Source: Verrucomicrobiales bacterium (lineage in GTDB: Bacteria > Verrucomicrobiota > Verrucomicrobiia > Verrucomicrobiales > Akkermansiaceae). From it: 5,738 nt of DNA. Positions 1 through 5,441 of this stretch are shown here, piece after piece. The DNA lies in assembly GCA_003483645.1 (NCBI GenBank), contig DMYM01000539.1, positions 1-5,738 on the forward strand, given 5' to 3'. Position numbers and translations under genes: made by a program. The notes under the pieces were generated by a model. That model had not been told where the DNA came from and did no database searches. It worked only from the letters and a program-made list of their open reading frames with translations. Position 1 is the stretch's first letter, and the number at the start of each line of letters is the position of its first letter.

Positions 1-2078
1 CGGGCGGTGAGAGGATTTTTCCGGCTGGCGATCCAGTTGGCAAGCTCGGCACGCCCGCTTGAGGTGGGTGAAAATTGGGGTGTGGGAGTGTTCTGCAGGA
101 CCTGGATAAAGCCCCGTGGTGTCTTTTCCCCCACATTGTGCACATTGCCGCGCACGGCAATGTGGATGTCTCCTGTGTCCTTTGCCTCCTCTGCGGCAAT
201 GACCTGGGGAGAGGTTCCCGGTTTCTTCTGCAGGGATTTGAGTTCTTCCTCGAGCTTTTTAATCCTGTCCTTTGCGTTTGTCTTGTCCTGCTTCACAGGG
301 GGTTTGGCGTTGTCCTTTTTTGCCACCGCTGTTGCCCCTTCCGGAAGGAACTGCACCGCGTCGGCGATCACGTGCGCAGTGGTTCCCTTGTTCGAGATGA
401 TCACCGCCTCCCATTCACCAATGAGGAAATCATAGGTTCCCAGCGAGATAAAGCTTCCGTCTATCGGCGGGGTCTTCGTCTGGTCAATATGCCTGGTGAT
501 CTCGCCGTCGGCGTGGCGGATGAGCACCGGCACCTTGCGGGCGCGATTGGTTCCTTCCGTGTAGGAGACACGCACCTCGAACTTGCCGTCGCCTGGGATC
601 CTGACCTTGTAAGCGACCTCTTTTGTTCCCTTTCCCTTGGCGCCGTCATGGATGTAGTTTTCCGCCACGTATCCATCATTTGATGTCGAGCGTGTCCACT
701 CGCCCTTGAGGGTTGCCTGCAGGTCATCCACTACGATGCCGGGCAGGCTTGCAATTGTTACCGCGGTTTTTTTCTTGTCCCCCGATTTCTTCTTCAGGGC
801 GGCAATCTCCTTTTTTAAGGCATTGATTCTTGCTGCCTGCTTCTTGGCGAGTTTCTCCTCTTCGGGGGATACCGGAAGTGCCCGTTTGTTCCAGGTGGAC
901 ACGTTGCTGTGGACGACGACCTTGGTTCCCTTGAGGATACCGGCCATCCCGTAGTAATCGGCTGTGCTGATCGGGTCAAACTTGTGGTCGTGACAGCGTG
1001 CGCATCCGATGGCTAACCCCAGGAAAGCCTTGCCCATGGTGTCGAGTTGTTCGTCAATAATGTCCATTTCCAGGACGGTCTTGTCCTGCAACTCGTAATT
1101 GGTAGGTCCAATCAGGAGGAATGCCGTGGCGATGAGTGCTTCCTGTCTTTCCTCAAGGGTTCCTCCCTGCAGGAGGTCGCCGGCGATCTGTTCGCGCACG
1201 AACCGGTCATAGGGTTTGTCGGAGTTGAAGGAATCAACCACATAGTCGCGATATCGCCACGCCTCACCGAAGAGCAGGGTGCGCCCGCCGCCGGTTGACT
1301 CGGAGTAACGAGCGATGTCCAGCCAGTGCCTTGCCCACCTCACGCCGAAGTCAGGACTGGCTAGCAGTTCATCCAACAGGCCGGCAATGGCTTCCTGCCG
1401 GTTGGTTGCAGCGGCCTTGTTGAAGGCTTCAGCCTGTCCGGGTGTTGGCGGCAGGCCAATGAGGTCAAAATAGATGCGTCGCAGCAGGGTGGTTTCATCG
1501 GCATCATTGACAGGGTTAATGCCTTTTTTCTCCTGAGCGGAAAGGATGAAGCAATCGATGTCGGAATGTGGCCAGTTGGGGTCCCTGACCTCGGGAGGAG
1601 CTTTTTTAGTGACAGGAAGGAAGGCCCAGAATTGCTTTGCGGCTTCAAGGTTGAGTTGCTTCTGCTCGGTTGAGTTTTCCGCGGAGCTGCGCGGGTCGGG
1701 TGCGCCCATGGCGACCCATTTTTCCAGGGCCTCTATTTGTTCGGGCTTGAGTTTTTTCTTTGGCGGCATTTTCAGGTCCGGGTCCGAGTGCCGGATCGCT
1801 TGGATGAGGAGGCTCTTGCCGACCCGGCCGGGAATGACGGATGGACCGGAATCACCACCTTTCAGCACCCCCTTGCGGTAATCCAGTCGGAGGCCACCTT
1901 TCAGCTTCTTGGAGTCAACCGAGTGGCATTCGTAGCAGTGCTGGACTAGCAGAGGGCGGATATGCTTCTCAAAATAGGCGATATCCGGTGGGCTGGCAGC
2001 CTGTGCCATTGTAGAAAGCAACGCGGCGACAAGAACCTGGCAGGGCGTTTTGATGGCGTAGTAACGAAGGAGGGGCAC
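1..2078 (-). CDS. Secreted PSCyt1-DUF1549-(golvesin-like)-DUF1553 protein, C-terminus beyond window
   Basis: One open frame of 692 codons runs from GTG at 2078 off the left edge. The GTG start gives a signal peptide: basic n-region (RYYAIK), hydrophobic core (VLVAALL) and a likely cut near AQA-A at residues 25-28. ATG 2009 would remove most of it, and a TAA blocks the frame upstream. Residues 32-127 form a planctomycete cytochrome C (PSCyt1) domain with heme motif C48-Y-E-C51-H52 and a possible distal Met in KMPP (M104). Residues 168-385 match DUF1549 (PSCyt2), ending in C359-A-R-C362-H-D-H-K-F-D-P. A Lys/Glu coiled coil (405-432), a golvesin/xanthan-lyase-like beta domain (447-578) and a second coiled coil (600-618) follow. 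DUF1553 begins near 674 (GRAELANWIASRKNPLTA) and is cut off. The family is exported, heme-binding in prediction, and often found with DUF1501 and sulfatase genes. Its reaction is not established; a role in polysaccharide use is commonly proposed. Confidence 0.9.
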   Translation of the reverse strand, partial: MPLLRYYAIKTPCQVLVAALLSTMAQAASPPDIAYFEKHIRPLLVQHCYECHSVDSKKLKGGLRLDYRKGVLKGGDSGPSVIPGRVGKSLLIQAIRHSDPDLKMPPKKKLKPEQIEALEKWVAMGAPDPRSSAENSTEQKQLNLEAAKQFWAFLPVTKKAPPEVRDPNWPHSDIDCFILSAQEKKGINPVNDADETTLLRRIYFDLIGLPPTPGQAEAFNKAAATNRQEAIAGLLDELLASPDFGVRWARHWLDIARYSESTGGGRTLLFGEAWRYRDYVVDSFNSDKPYDRFVREQIAGDLLQGGTLEERQEALIATAFLLIGPTNYELQDKTVLEMDIIDEQLDTMGKAFLGLAIGCARCHDHKFDPISTADYYGMAGILKGTKVVVHSNVSTWNKRALPVSPEEEKLAKKQAARINALKKEIAALKKKSGDKKKTAVTIASLPGIVVDDLQATLKGEWTRSTSNDGYVAENYIHDGAKGKGTKEVAYKVRIPGDGKFEVRVSYTEGTNRARKVPVLIRHADGEITRHIDQTKTPPIDGSFISLGTYDFLIGEWEAVIISNKGTTAHVIADAVQFLPEGATAVAKKDNAKPPVKQDKTNAKDRIKKLEEELKSLQKKPGTSPQVIAAEEAKDTGDIHIAVRGNVHNVGEKTPRGFIQVLQNTPTPQFSPTSSGRAELANWIASRKNPLTA

Positions 2079-2258
2079 GTTCTTTTTCAGCAGGGAATGG
2101 CCTTTGAAATCGCATCGATCCCCTGTGGCAGAGAATTATCCTGCCAATCAGGACATTCAGCGACATTTAAATGCGTTTTAGGTACCAGCCGACCCGATCC
2201 GGATTTCCGGGAGGACTCCAGTTGAAGCCCGTGCGATTCCGCTGCTGTTTTTCCAAGC
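2079..2258. other. Intergenic region between dnaB and the PSCyt1/DUF1549 gene
   Basis: This 180-base gap holds no convincing gene. Short reading frames crossing it have no family features. On the minus strand there is a GATAAT hexamer (2135-2140), close to a -10 box, without a good -35 at the right distance. It lies in the loop and lower arm region of a 6-base inverted repeat, TGGCAG (2126-2131) and CTGCCA (2141-2146). A 10-base palindrome CATTTAAATG sits at 2164-2173. I see no GC-rich stem followed by a T-run that would be a clear terminator for dnaB. Confidence 0.4.
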
Positions 2259-3704
2259 TCAATTATGAGGCTCGGGAGCCCGGGTTTCAAAGCGCATAAG
2301 CTCCTTGAGGAAGGTTAGTTCGATGTTGCCGGTCGGGCCGTTACGGTTCTTGGCGATAATGAGCTCGGCCTTTCCCTGACTGGCCTCGCGATCCTGATCG
2401 GACTCATCACCGTCGGTGGTGGGATCGTTATAGTATTCCTGGCGGTAGAGGAGGCCGATGAGGTCGGCGTCCTGCTCAAGGGAACCCGATTCACGAAGGT
2501 CGGACATCCGCGGTGCCCCGCCGCGCTGCTCTGGTCCCCGGTTCAGTTGGGCCAGGACGATGACCGGAACATTCAGTTCCTTTGCAAGGGCCTTCAGGCC
2601 GGCCGATATTTCCGCGATTTCCCGTTCGCGCGAGCCTTCGGCCTGGCGGGATTGCGAGCGCATGAGTTGCAGGTAGTCAACTGCGATCAGACCGATGTCA
2701 GAGTCGCGCTTCTTCCGGCGCGCCTTGGCCCGGACATCTCCGATGAGGATGGCAGGGGTGTCGTCTATGAAGAGCGGTGCTGACTTGAGGTGTTTTGACG
2801 CCTTCAGGATGTTGGAGAGTTCCTCCTTGGTCGGCTGGAGACCGGGTCGGAGGTTGGCCATGCTGTAGCGCGCCCGCGAGAAGAGGAGTCGCTGCACGAT
2901 CTGTTGTGCGCTCATCTCGCAGGAGAACACCAGAGTAGGGATCTCCTGGTCGATAGCCACGTGCTCGACGATGTTCATCATCAGGGAGGTCTTTCCCATC
3001 GAGGGTCGAGCCGCGATGATGAACATCTCCCCGGGTTTCAGGCCCTTGCTCATTTCATCGAGCTTGGTGTATTTGGTGGGCACGCCCTCGAGAGGGCGCT
3101 CATTGTGCATGAATTGCTGGAGGACTTCGATCACCCCCTCGATGAGATCTCCCACCTTGATCTCGCCCTGGACCTCGGAGTCTTCCTTGATCGCGAAGAC
3201 CTTTGCTTCAACGGTATCCAGGAAGGCCTGAACGTCTTCCGGATCATCGTAGGCCTTACTGATCGATTCGGTGCAGGAGGAGATCACCGAGCGGAGGATG
3301 TGCTTCGACTTGACGATGCCCAGGTGGTGCTCGAAGTGAGCGGCAGTGGGGGCGTAGGTATAGATGGTGGTTAGTTCGGCGGCTCCCCCCAGGTTCTCCA
3401 GGAGATTGCGGTCCTTGAGCAGTTGCGTGAGGGATACCAGTTCGATCGGTTGGCCATTGTCGTAGAGTTCGAGCAGGACCTGGTAGAGAGTGCCGTGGGC
3501 CGGGATGTAAAAGTGGCCGGGAGTGAGGTGTTCTTCAACAGCGGCCCCGATGTATTCGGTGGGCTGCTGCATCATGGAACTGAGGATGCTCTTCTCCGGA
3601 CCAGTGGCGTTGGGGAGGGCACGGGCCGCTCCGTCATCCCCGGGTTGCACGACTTGCAGGCGGGGTGAATCCTGGTCCTTCTTCTGGGAAGTCTCGGTGG
3701 CCAT
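2259..3704 (-). CDS. dnaB: Replicative DNA helicase DnaB
   Basis: This 481-residue protein is the hexameric helicase that unwinds DNA ahead of the replication fork, 5' to 3' on the lagging-strand template, and recruits primase. Length is normal for the family. The N-terminal DnaB domain covers about residues 28-135 and contains PNATGPEKSILSSMM and the EHLTPGHFYIPAHGTLY stretch. A linker leads to the RecA-like ATPase (about 190-475). Its Walker A motif is ARPSMGKTS (232-240), with Walker B LIAVDYLQLM (339-348). Also present are the polar motif after LAQLNR and SDLRESGSLEQDAD (401-414). The Walker A region is uninterrupted, so there is no intein there. An acidic stretch (about 427-442, DPTTDGDESDQDRE) sits in the usual variable loop before KNRNGPTG. 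The ATG at 3704 fits the family, although the first 25 residues are polar and variable. It lies downstream of rplI in the usual order, but separated by 298 bases. Confidence 0.97.
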   Translation of the reverse strand: MATETSQKKDQDSPRLQVVQPGDDGAARALPNATGPEKSILSSMMQQPTEYIGAAVEEHLTPGHFYIPAHGTLYQVLLELYDNGQPIELVSLTQLLKDRNLLENLGGAAELTTIYTYAPTAAHFEHHLGIVKSKHILRSVISSCTESISKAYDDPEDVQAFLDTVEAKVFAIKEDSEVQGEIKVGDLIEGVIEVLQQFMHNERPLEGVPTKYTKLDEMSKGLKPGEMFIIAARPSMGKTSLMMNIVEHVAIDQEIPTLVFSCEMSAQQIVQRLLFSRARYSMANLRPGLQPTKEELSNILKASKHLKSAPLFIDDTPAILIGDVRAKARRKKRDSDIGLIAVDYLQLMRSQSRQAEGSREREIAEISAGLKALAKELNVPVIVLAQLNRGPEQRGGAPRMSDLRESGSLEQDADLIGLLYRQEYYNDPTTDGDESDQDREASQGKAELIIAKNRNGPTGNIELTFLKELMRFETRAPEPHN

Positions 3705-3706
3705 GG

Positions 3707-3725
3707 GGGAGAAAGAACTACTCCC
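3707..3725 (-). promoter_or_regulatory. Inverted repeat just upstream of the dnaB start
   Basis: On the minus strand GGGAG (3725-3721) and CTCCC (3711-3707) form a 5-base stem with a 9-base loop, ending two bases before the dnaB ATG. The only Shine-Dalgarno-like sequence near this start is the GGGAG itself. It is about 16 bases from the ATG, too far for normal use, and would be paired if the hairpin forms. The stem is short, so this may be chance. Confidence 0.3.
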
Positions 3726-3863
3726 TGCAGGATCGATCGAATCTAACCGGGTGCAACATTTAATTAGTACATCCTAAATAATGTGGATCACGGTTCGGCC
3801 GTGCCTTTCCCTCTTTAATTACAGGGGAGGAAGCCCCCCCTTCAGCCTCGCCCGGTGTGGAGA

Positions 3864-3900
3864 ACCCGGGGGAGAACTGCGGTAATAGTTAGGCCCGGGT
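3864..3900. repeat. Two-tier inverted repeat (stem-loop) in the rplI-dnaB spacer
   Basis: The outer arms ACCCGGG (3864-3870) and CCCGGGT (3894-3900) are perfect complements of 7 bases. Inside them, AACT (3875-3878) pairs with AGTT (3887-3890), leaving an 8-base loop and a small asymmetric internal loop (GGAG opposite AGG). In minus-strand RNA it would lie between the end of rplI and the start of dnaB. It could stabilise an mRNA end, act in attenuation, or be bound by a protein. Function is unknown. Confidence 0.5.
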
Positions 3901-4274
3901 GAGCAGGTCGCTTGAGGACTGCGAACCAAAGTGGCCGAGGGCTATCTCAGCTGCCTCAGCAGCGCGAATCCGGATTCATTCCCGATGCAGCGATGGGGCT
4001 GGTCAGGCCTCGCTTGCGGGTGGTGCGTCTTCCTTCGTTTTCGGCGCGGCCTTCTCTTCGGTCTCGACGGTTACGGTGAGCGTAGCGGTCACATCTGCAT
4101 GGAGCTTGATTTCCACCTCACTCTTGCCGGAACGCTTGAGGGGTTTGTCCAGTTTGATGGCCGTGCGTTCGATTTCGACACCCTTCTCCTCAAGCGCCTT
4201 GTGAATGTCCATGCTGGTGATGGACCCGAAGGCCTTGCCGCCTTGTCCGGTCTCGAGGGTGAACTTGGGCCGGA

Positions 4275-4293
4275 GTCGGCTGATTTAGCCGAC
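4275..4293. repeat. Perfect 7-base inverted repeat spanning the internal stop of rplI
   Basis: GTCGGCT (4275-4281) and AGCCGAC (4287-4293) are perfect complements separated by 5 bases. In the minus-strand message the stem is GTCGGCT-AAATC-AGCCGAC. The in-frame TAA uses the last T of the 5' arm and the first two loop bases. With Lys AAA at this codon the stem would be one pair shorter, so the stop-creating base is also the one that completes the stem. Confidence 0.8.
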
Positions 4294-4506
4294 GAGGTCC
4301 CGGGCGTTTCCAATTTCTTCGGCCTCGCGTTGTGTACGCTTGGTTTGCAGGGACTCAAGATTCCGCAAATTGCCCTTGGTGGCTTCGTAAGCCTTTCCGG
4401 TGGGGATGAGGTGGTTGCGGGCGTAGCCTGCCTTCACCTTGACGACATCGGCTTCGGCGCCCAGTCCAGTGATCTTCTCGCGCAGAATGACTTCGGTAGT
4501 GGCCAT
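4285..4506 (-). CDS. rplI: Truncated L9: N-terminal rRNA-binding domain plus central helix
   Basis: If the TAA is real and is not read through, the product is 73 residues ending ...GNARDLVG. It would keep the folded N-terminal domain and almost all of the long helix, but lose the C-terminal domain. The N-terminal domain of L9 from other bacteria is known to fold alone, so this product could still bind the ribosome. The downstream part has an internal ATG at 4212 with no visible ribosome binding site. That ATG lies within the C-terminal domain, after its conserved GKAFGSIT, so independent translation of a working C-domain is unlikely. Confidence 0.6.
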   Translation of the reverse strand: MATTEVILREKITGLGAEADVVKVKAGYARNHLIPTGKAYEATKGNLRNLESLQTKRTQREAEEIGNARDLVG

Positions 4507-4561
4507 GGGAGCTTGGGATGGTTCGGGATCGTCCGTCTTCACCATGACGGGCGGGGCGCCG

Positions 4562-4590
4562 GAGATAGTTGCGCGGGCAGGTCCGGTCAA
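4562..4590 (-). promoter_or_regulatory. Possible sigma-70-type promoter for rplI
   Basis: On the minus strand TTGACC (4590-4585) is followed, after exactly 17 bases, by TATCTC (4567-4562). The -35 matches the consensus at five of six positions. The -10 is weak and lacks the final T. It would start transcription about 50 bases before the rplI ATG at 4506. The position fits an independent promoter after the L,D-transpeptidase gene, but the assignment rests on sequence resemblance alone. Confidence 0.35.
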
Positions 4591-4627
4591 GGAGTTAATC
4601 GTTATGAGGGCCTGTCTGTCAGGGTTT

Positions 4628-5353
4628 TCAGGGGAGTCGCCAAGGGCCCCGAAGCCGGTCGTAATCAGGCTTGGGCAGCAGGACGTAGAGCGGATTCCGG
4701 CCGGGATCGATTCTGGCGATGAGGGTGCGGAGATGGGCTTCGGGCATGGTTGTGCAGCCCGAGGTGGGTTTGGCTCCGTCCCCACGCCAGATATGGAAGA
4801 AAATGGAAGAACCCGCTCCGGGGATTGGCTTAGGCAGGGCGTTATGGGCAATGAAGAGCTTAAGGGAGTGAGGGTAATCACCCTGCCGCATCTGAGCCCT
4901 TATTTCCCAGTTCTCCCGGGGTTCGTGTTTGAGGACGAGGTGGCGGTTATAGTGCGGCGAGGAGGGGTCCTCGACCCAGAGGTCACGGGTGGTAACCTGG
5001 CGGTAGGGTAGTTTGGGATGCTTTTTGATGGACTTGTGGTAGCCCCAGGTCCCGCCGATACGGAAGACTCCGGCAGGTGTCCGCCAATCGCCCTCGGCCT
5101 TCCGTGAGGCCTTGGCTGGGAGGGGGTGGAGACCTCGGCCCCAGGCCAGGCCCTTTTTTGCACAACGTCCGCCCCAGGGTCCGTCCACCTTGTGCCAGAT
5201 GCCCATTCCGTTCTTCTCATAGAGGGACACCGTGAGGTGGGAGCTCTGCCAGGATTTGGTGATCCCTACCACGACCTGCGAGGAGTCCCGGGGCAACTCA
5301 AAGGCAGGGGCGGCGAGACTGAGCAGGAGATAGGCGCAGAAGAGGCGGGCCAT
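4628..5353 (-). CDS. Secreted L,D-transpeptidase, YkuD domain (COG3786-like)
   Basis: A 241-residue protein with an N-terminal Sec signal peptide (R3, hydrophobic residues 4-16, likely cut after LAAPA near residue 17), so it acts outside the cytoplasmic membrane. The catalytic region matches the YkuD fold. EGDWRTPAGVFRIG (87-100) is the usual entry motif. FIAHN (167-171), PGAGSSIFFHIW (178-189) and PTSGCTTM (196-203) form the active site, with H187 and nucleophile C200. The SGC form lacks the His of the common SHGC motif, as is typical of the COG3786 branch (HxxR...TxGC). L,D-transpeptidases form 3-3 peptidoglycan cross-links or attach proteins to peptidoglycan; which applies here cannot be told from the sequence. 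The ATG at 5353 gives the signal peptide and no good Shine-Dalgarno precedes it. It is divergent from the gene to the right, and 121 bases separate its stop from rplI. Confidence 0.88.
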   Translation of the reverse strand: MARLFCAYLLLSLAAPAFELPRDSSQVVVGITKSWQSSHLTVSLYEKNGMGIWHKVDGPWGGRCAKKGLAWGRGLHPLPAKASRKAEGDWRTPAGVFRIGGTWGYHKSIKKHPKLPYRQVTTRDLWVEDPSSPHYNRHLVLKHEPRENWEIRAQMRQGDYPHSLKLFIAHNALPKPIPGAGSSIFFHIWRGDGAKPTSGCTTMPEAHLRTLIARIDPGRNPLYVLLPKPDYDRLRGPWRLP

Positions 5354-5441
5354 GTGTGCAGTGTAAACTACCGGGGCCCCGGGATACAGTGTTCAGTCAG
5401 CCGCGCTCCTGGACGAGAACCTTGAAGGCCTGCCCGGCCCC
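5354..5441. promoter_or_regulatory. Divergent intergenic region with GC palindrome between direct repeats
   Basis: The perfect 12-base palindrome CCGGGGCCCCGG (5371-5382) lies between two copies of CAGTGT (5359-5364 and 5387-5392), 28 bases apart. This is between the start of the L,D-transpeptidase gene and the unrecognised plus-strand gene. It could be an operator or part of overlapping promoters. I see no convincing -35/-10 pair; TACACT (minus strand, 5365-5360) is the nearest -10-like hexamer, but it is so close to the ATG that the transcript would be nearly leaderless. Confidence 0.3.

Larger units (their letters stand above)
3705..4002. other. Non-coding rplI-dnaB spacer with multiple inverted repeats
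   Basis: No frame here encodes a recognisable protein, and I could not fold a tRNA. The segment contains several potential stems. CACGG/CCGTG lies at 3789-3803 with a 5-base loop, and GGGG/CCCC around 3824-3840. The larger ACCCGGG/CCCGGGT element is at 3864-3900, and a 12-base palindrome GAATCCGGATTC at 3966-3977. An AT-rich stretch at about 3757-3783 is the most likely place for a dnaB promoter, but I cannot assign clear -35 and -10 boxes. No stem has a T-run after it on the minus strand, so none is a standard intrinsic terminator. Confidence 0.5.
4003..4506 (-). pseudogene. rplI: Ribosomal protein L9 gene interrupted by an in-frame TAA
   Basis: L9 binds 23S rRNA near the base of the L1 stalk and helps maintain translational fidelity. 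The gene reads as one continuous frame of 167 codons from ATG 4506 to TGA 4003, except that codon 74 (4285-4287) is TAA. Residues 1-52 are the N-terminal rRNA-binding domain, with the family signature VKVKAGYARNHLIPTGKA (22-39). Position 32 is His where Phe or Tyr is usual. Residues about 45-73 form the long connecting helix. After the stop, ISRLRPKFTL leads into the C-terminal domain with GQGGKAFGSIT (87-97) and then an acidic, Ala-rich tail (148-167) past the usual end near residue 149. No frameshift is needed: the frame is the same on both sides. Related proteins usually have Lys or Arg at this site, so AAA to TAA is a plausible single change. It may be a true nonsense mutation, a sequence error, or readthrough. 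Confidence 0.9.

Noticed and set aside
2999..3025. Possible intein insertion at the DnaB Walker A motif, a common intein site
   Set aside because: The motif ARPSMGKTS is continuous and the protein has normal length.
2904..3374. Plus-strand open frame opposite dnaB
   Set aside because: His/Asp-rich translation typical of an antisense shadow; DnaB motifs on the other strand are unambiguous.
3966..3977. 12-base palindrome GAATCCGGATTC as a terminator or mobile-element end
   Set aside because: It has no loop, no following T-run and no partner copy or target duplication in the window.
3905..4000. tRNA-like pieces (GTGGCCGAG resembling a D-arm, CGAATCC and GGTTCGCAGTCC resembling T-loops)
   Set aside because: I could not build an acceptor stem, anticodon arm and T-arm in register on either strand.
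4504..4545. Alternative rplI start at ATG 4545
   Set aside because: It would add 13 polar residues (MVKTDDPEPSQAP) not seen in the family, and has no ribosome binding site. ATG 4506 matches the usual L9 N-terminus.
3931..4722. Long plus-strand open frame of 263 codons opposite rplI and the end of the L,D-transpeptidase gene
   Set aside because: It lies antisense to recognisable proteins, shows no family motif, and its openness follows from the GC-rich codon bias of the true genes.
4507..4881. Upstream open extension of the L9 frame to an ATG at 4881
   Set aside because: The extension is Pro/Ser-rich, overlaps the L,D-transpeptidase gene antisense-frame-wise on the same strand, and has no L9 similarity. 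L9 proteins begin at about the ATG at 4506.
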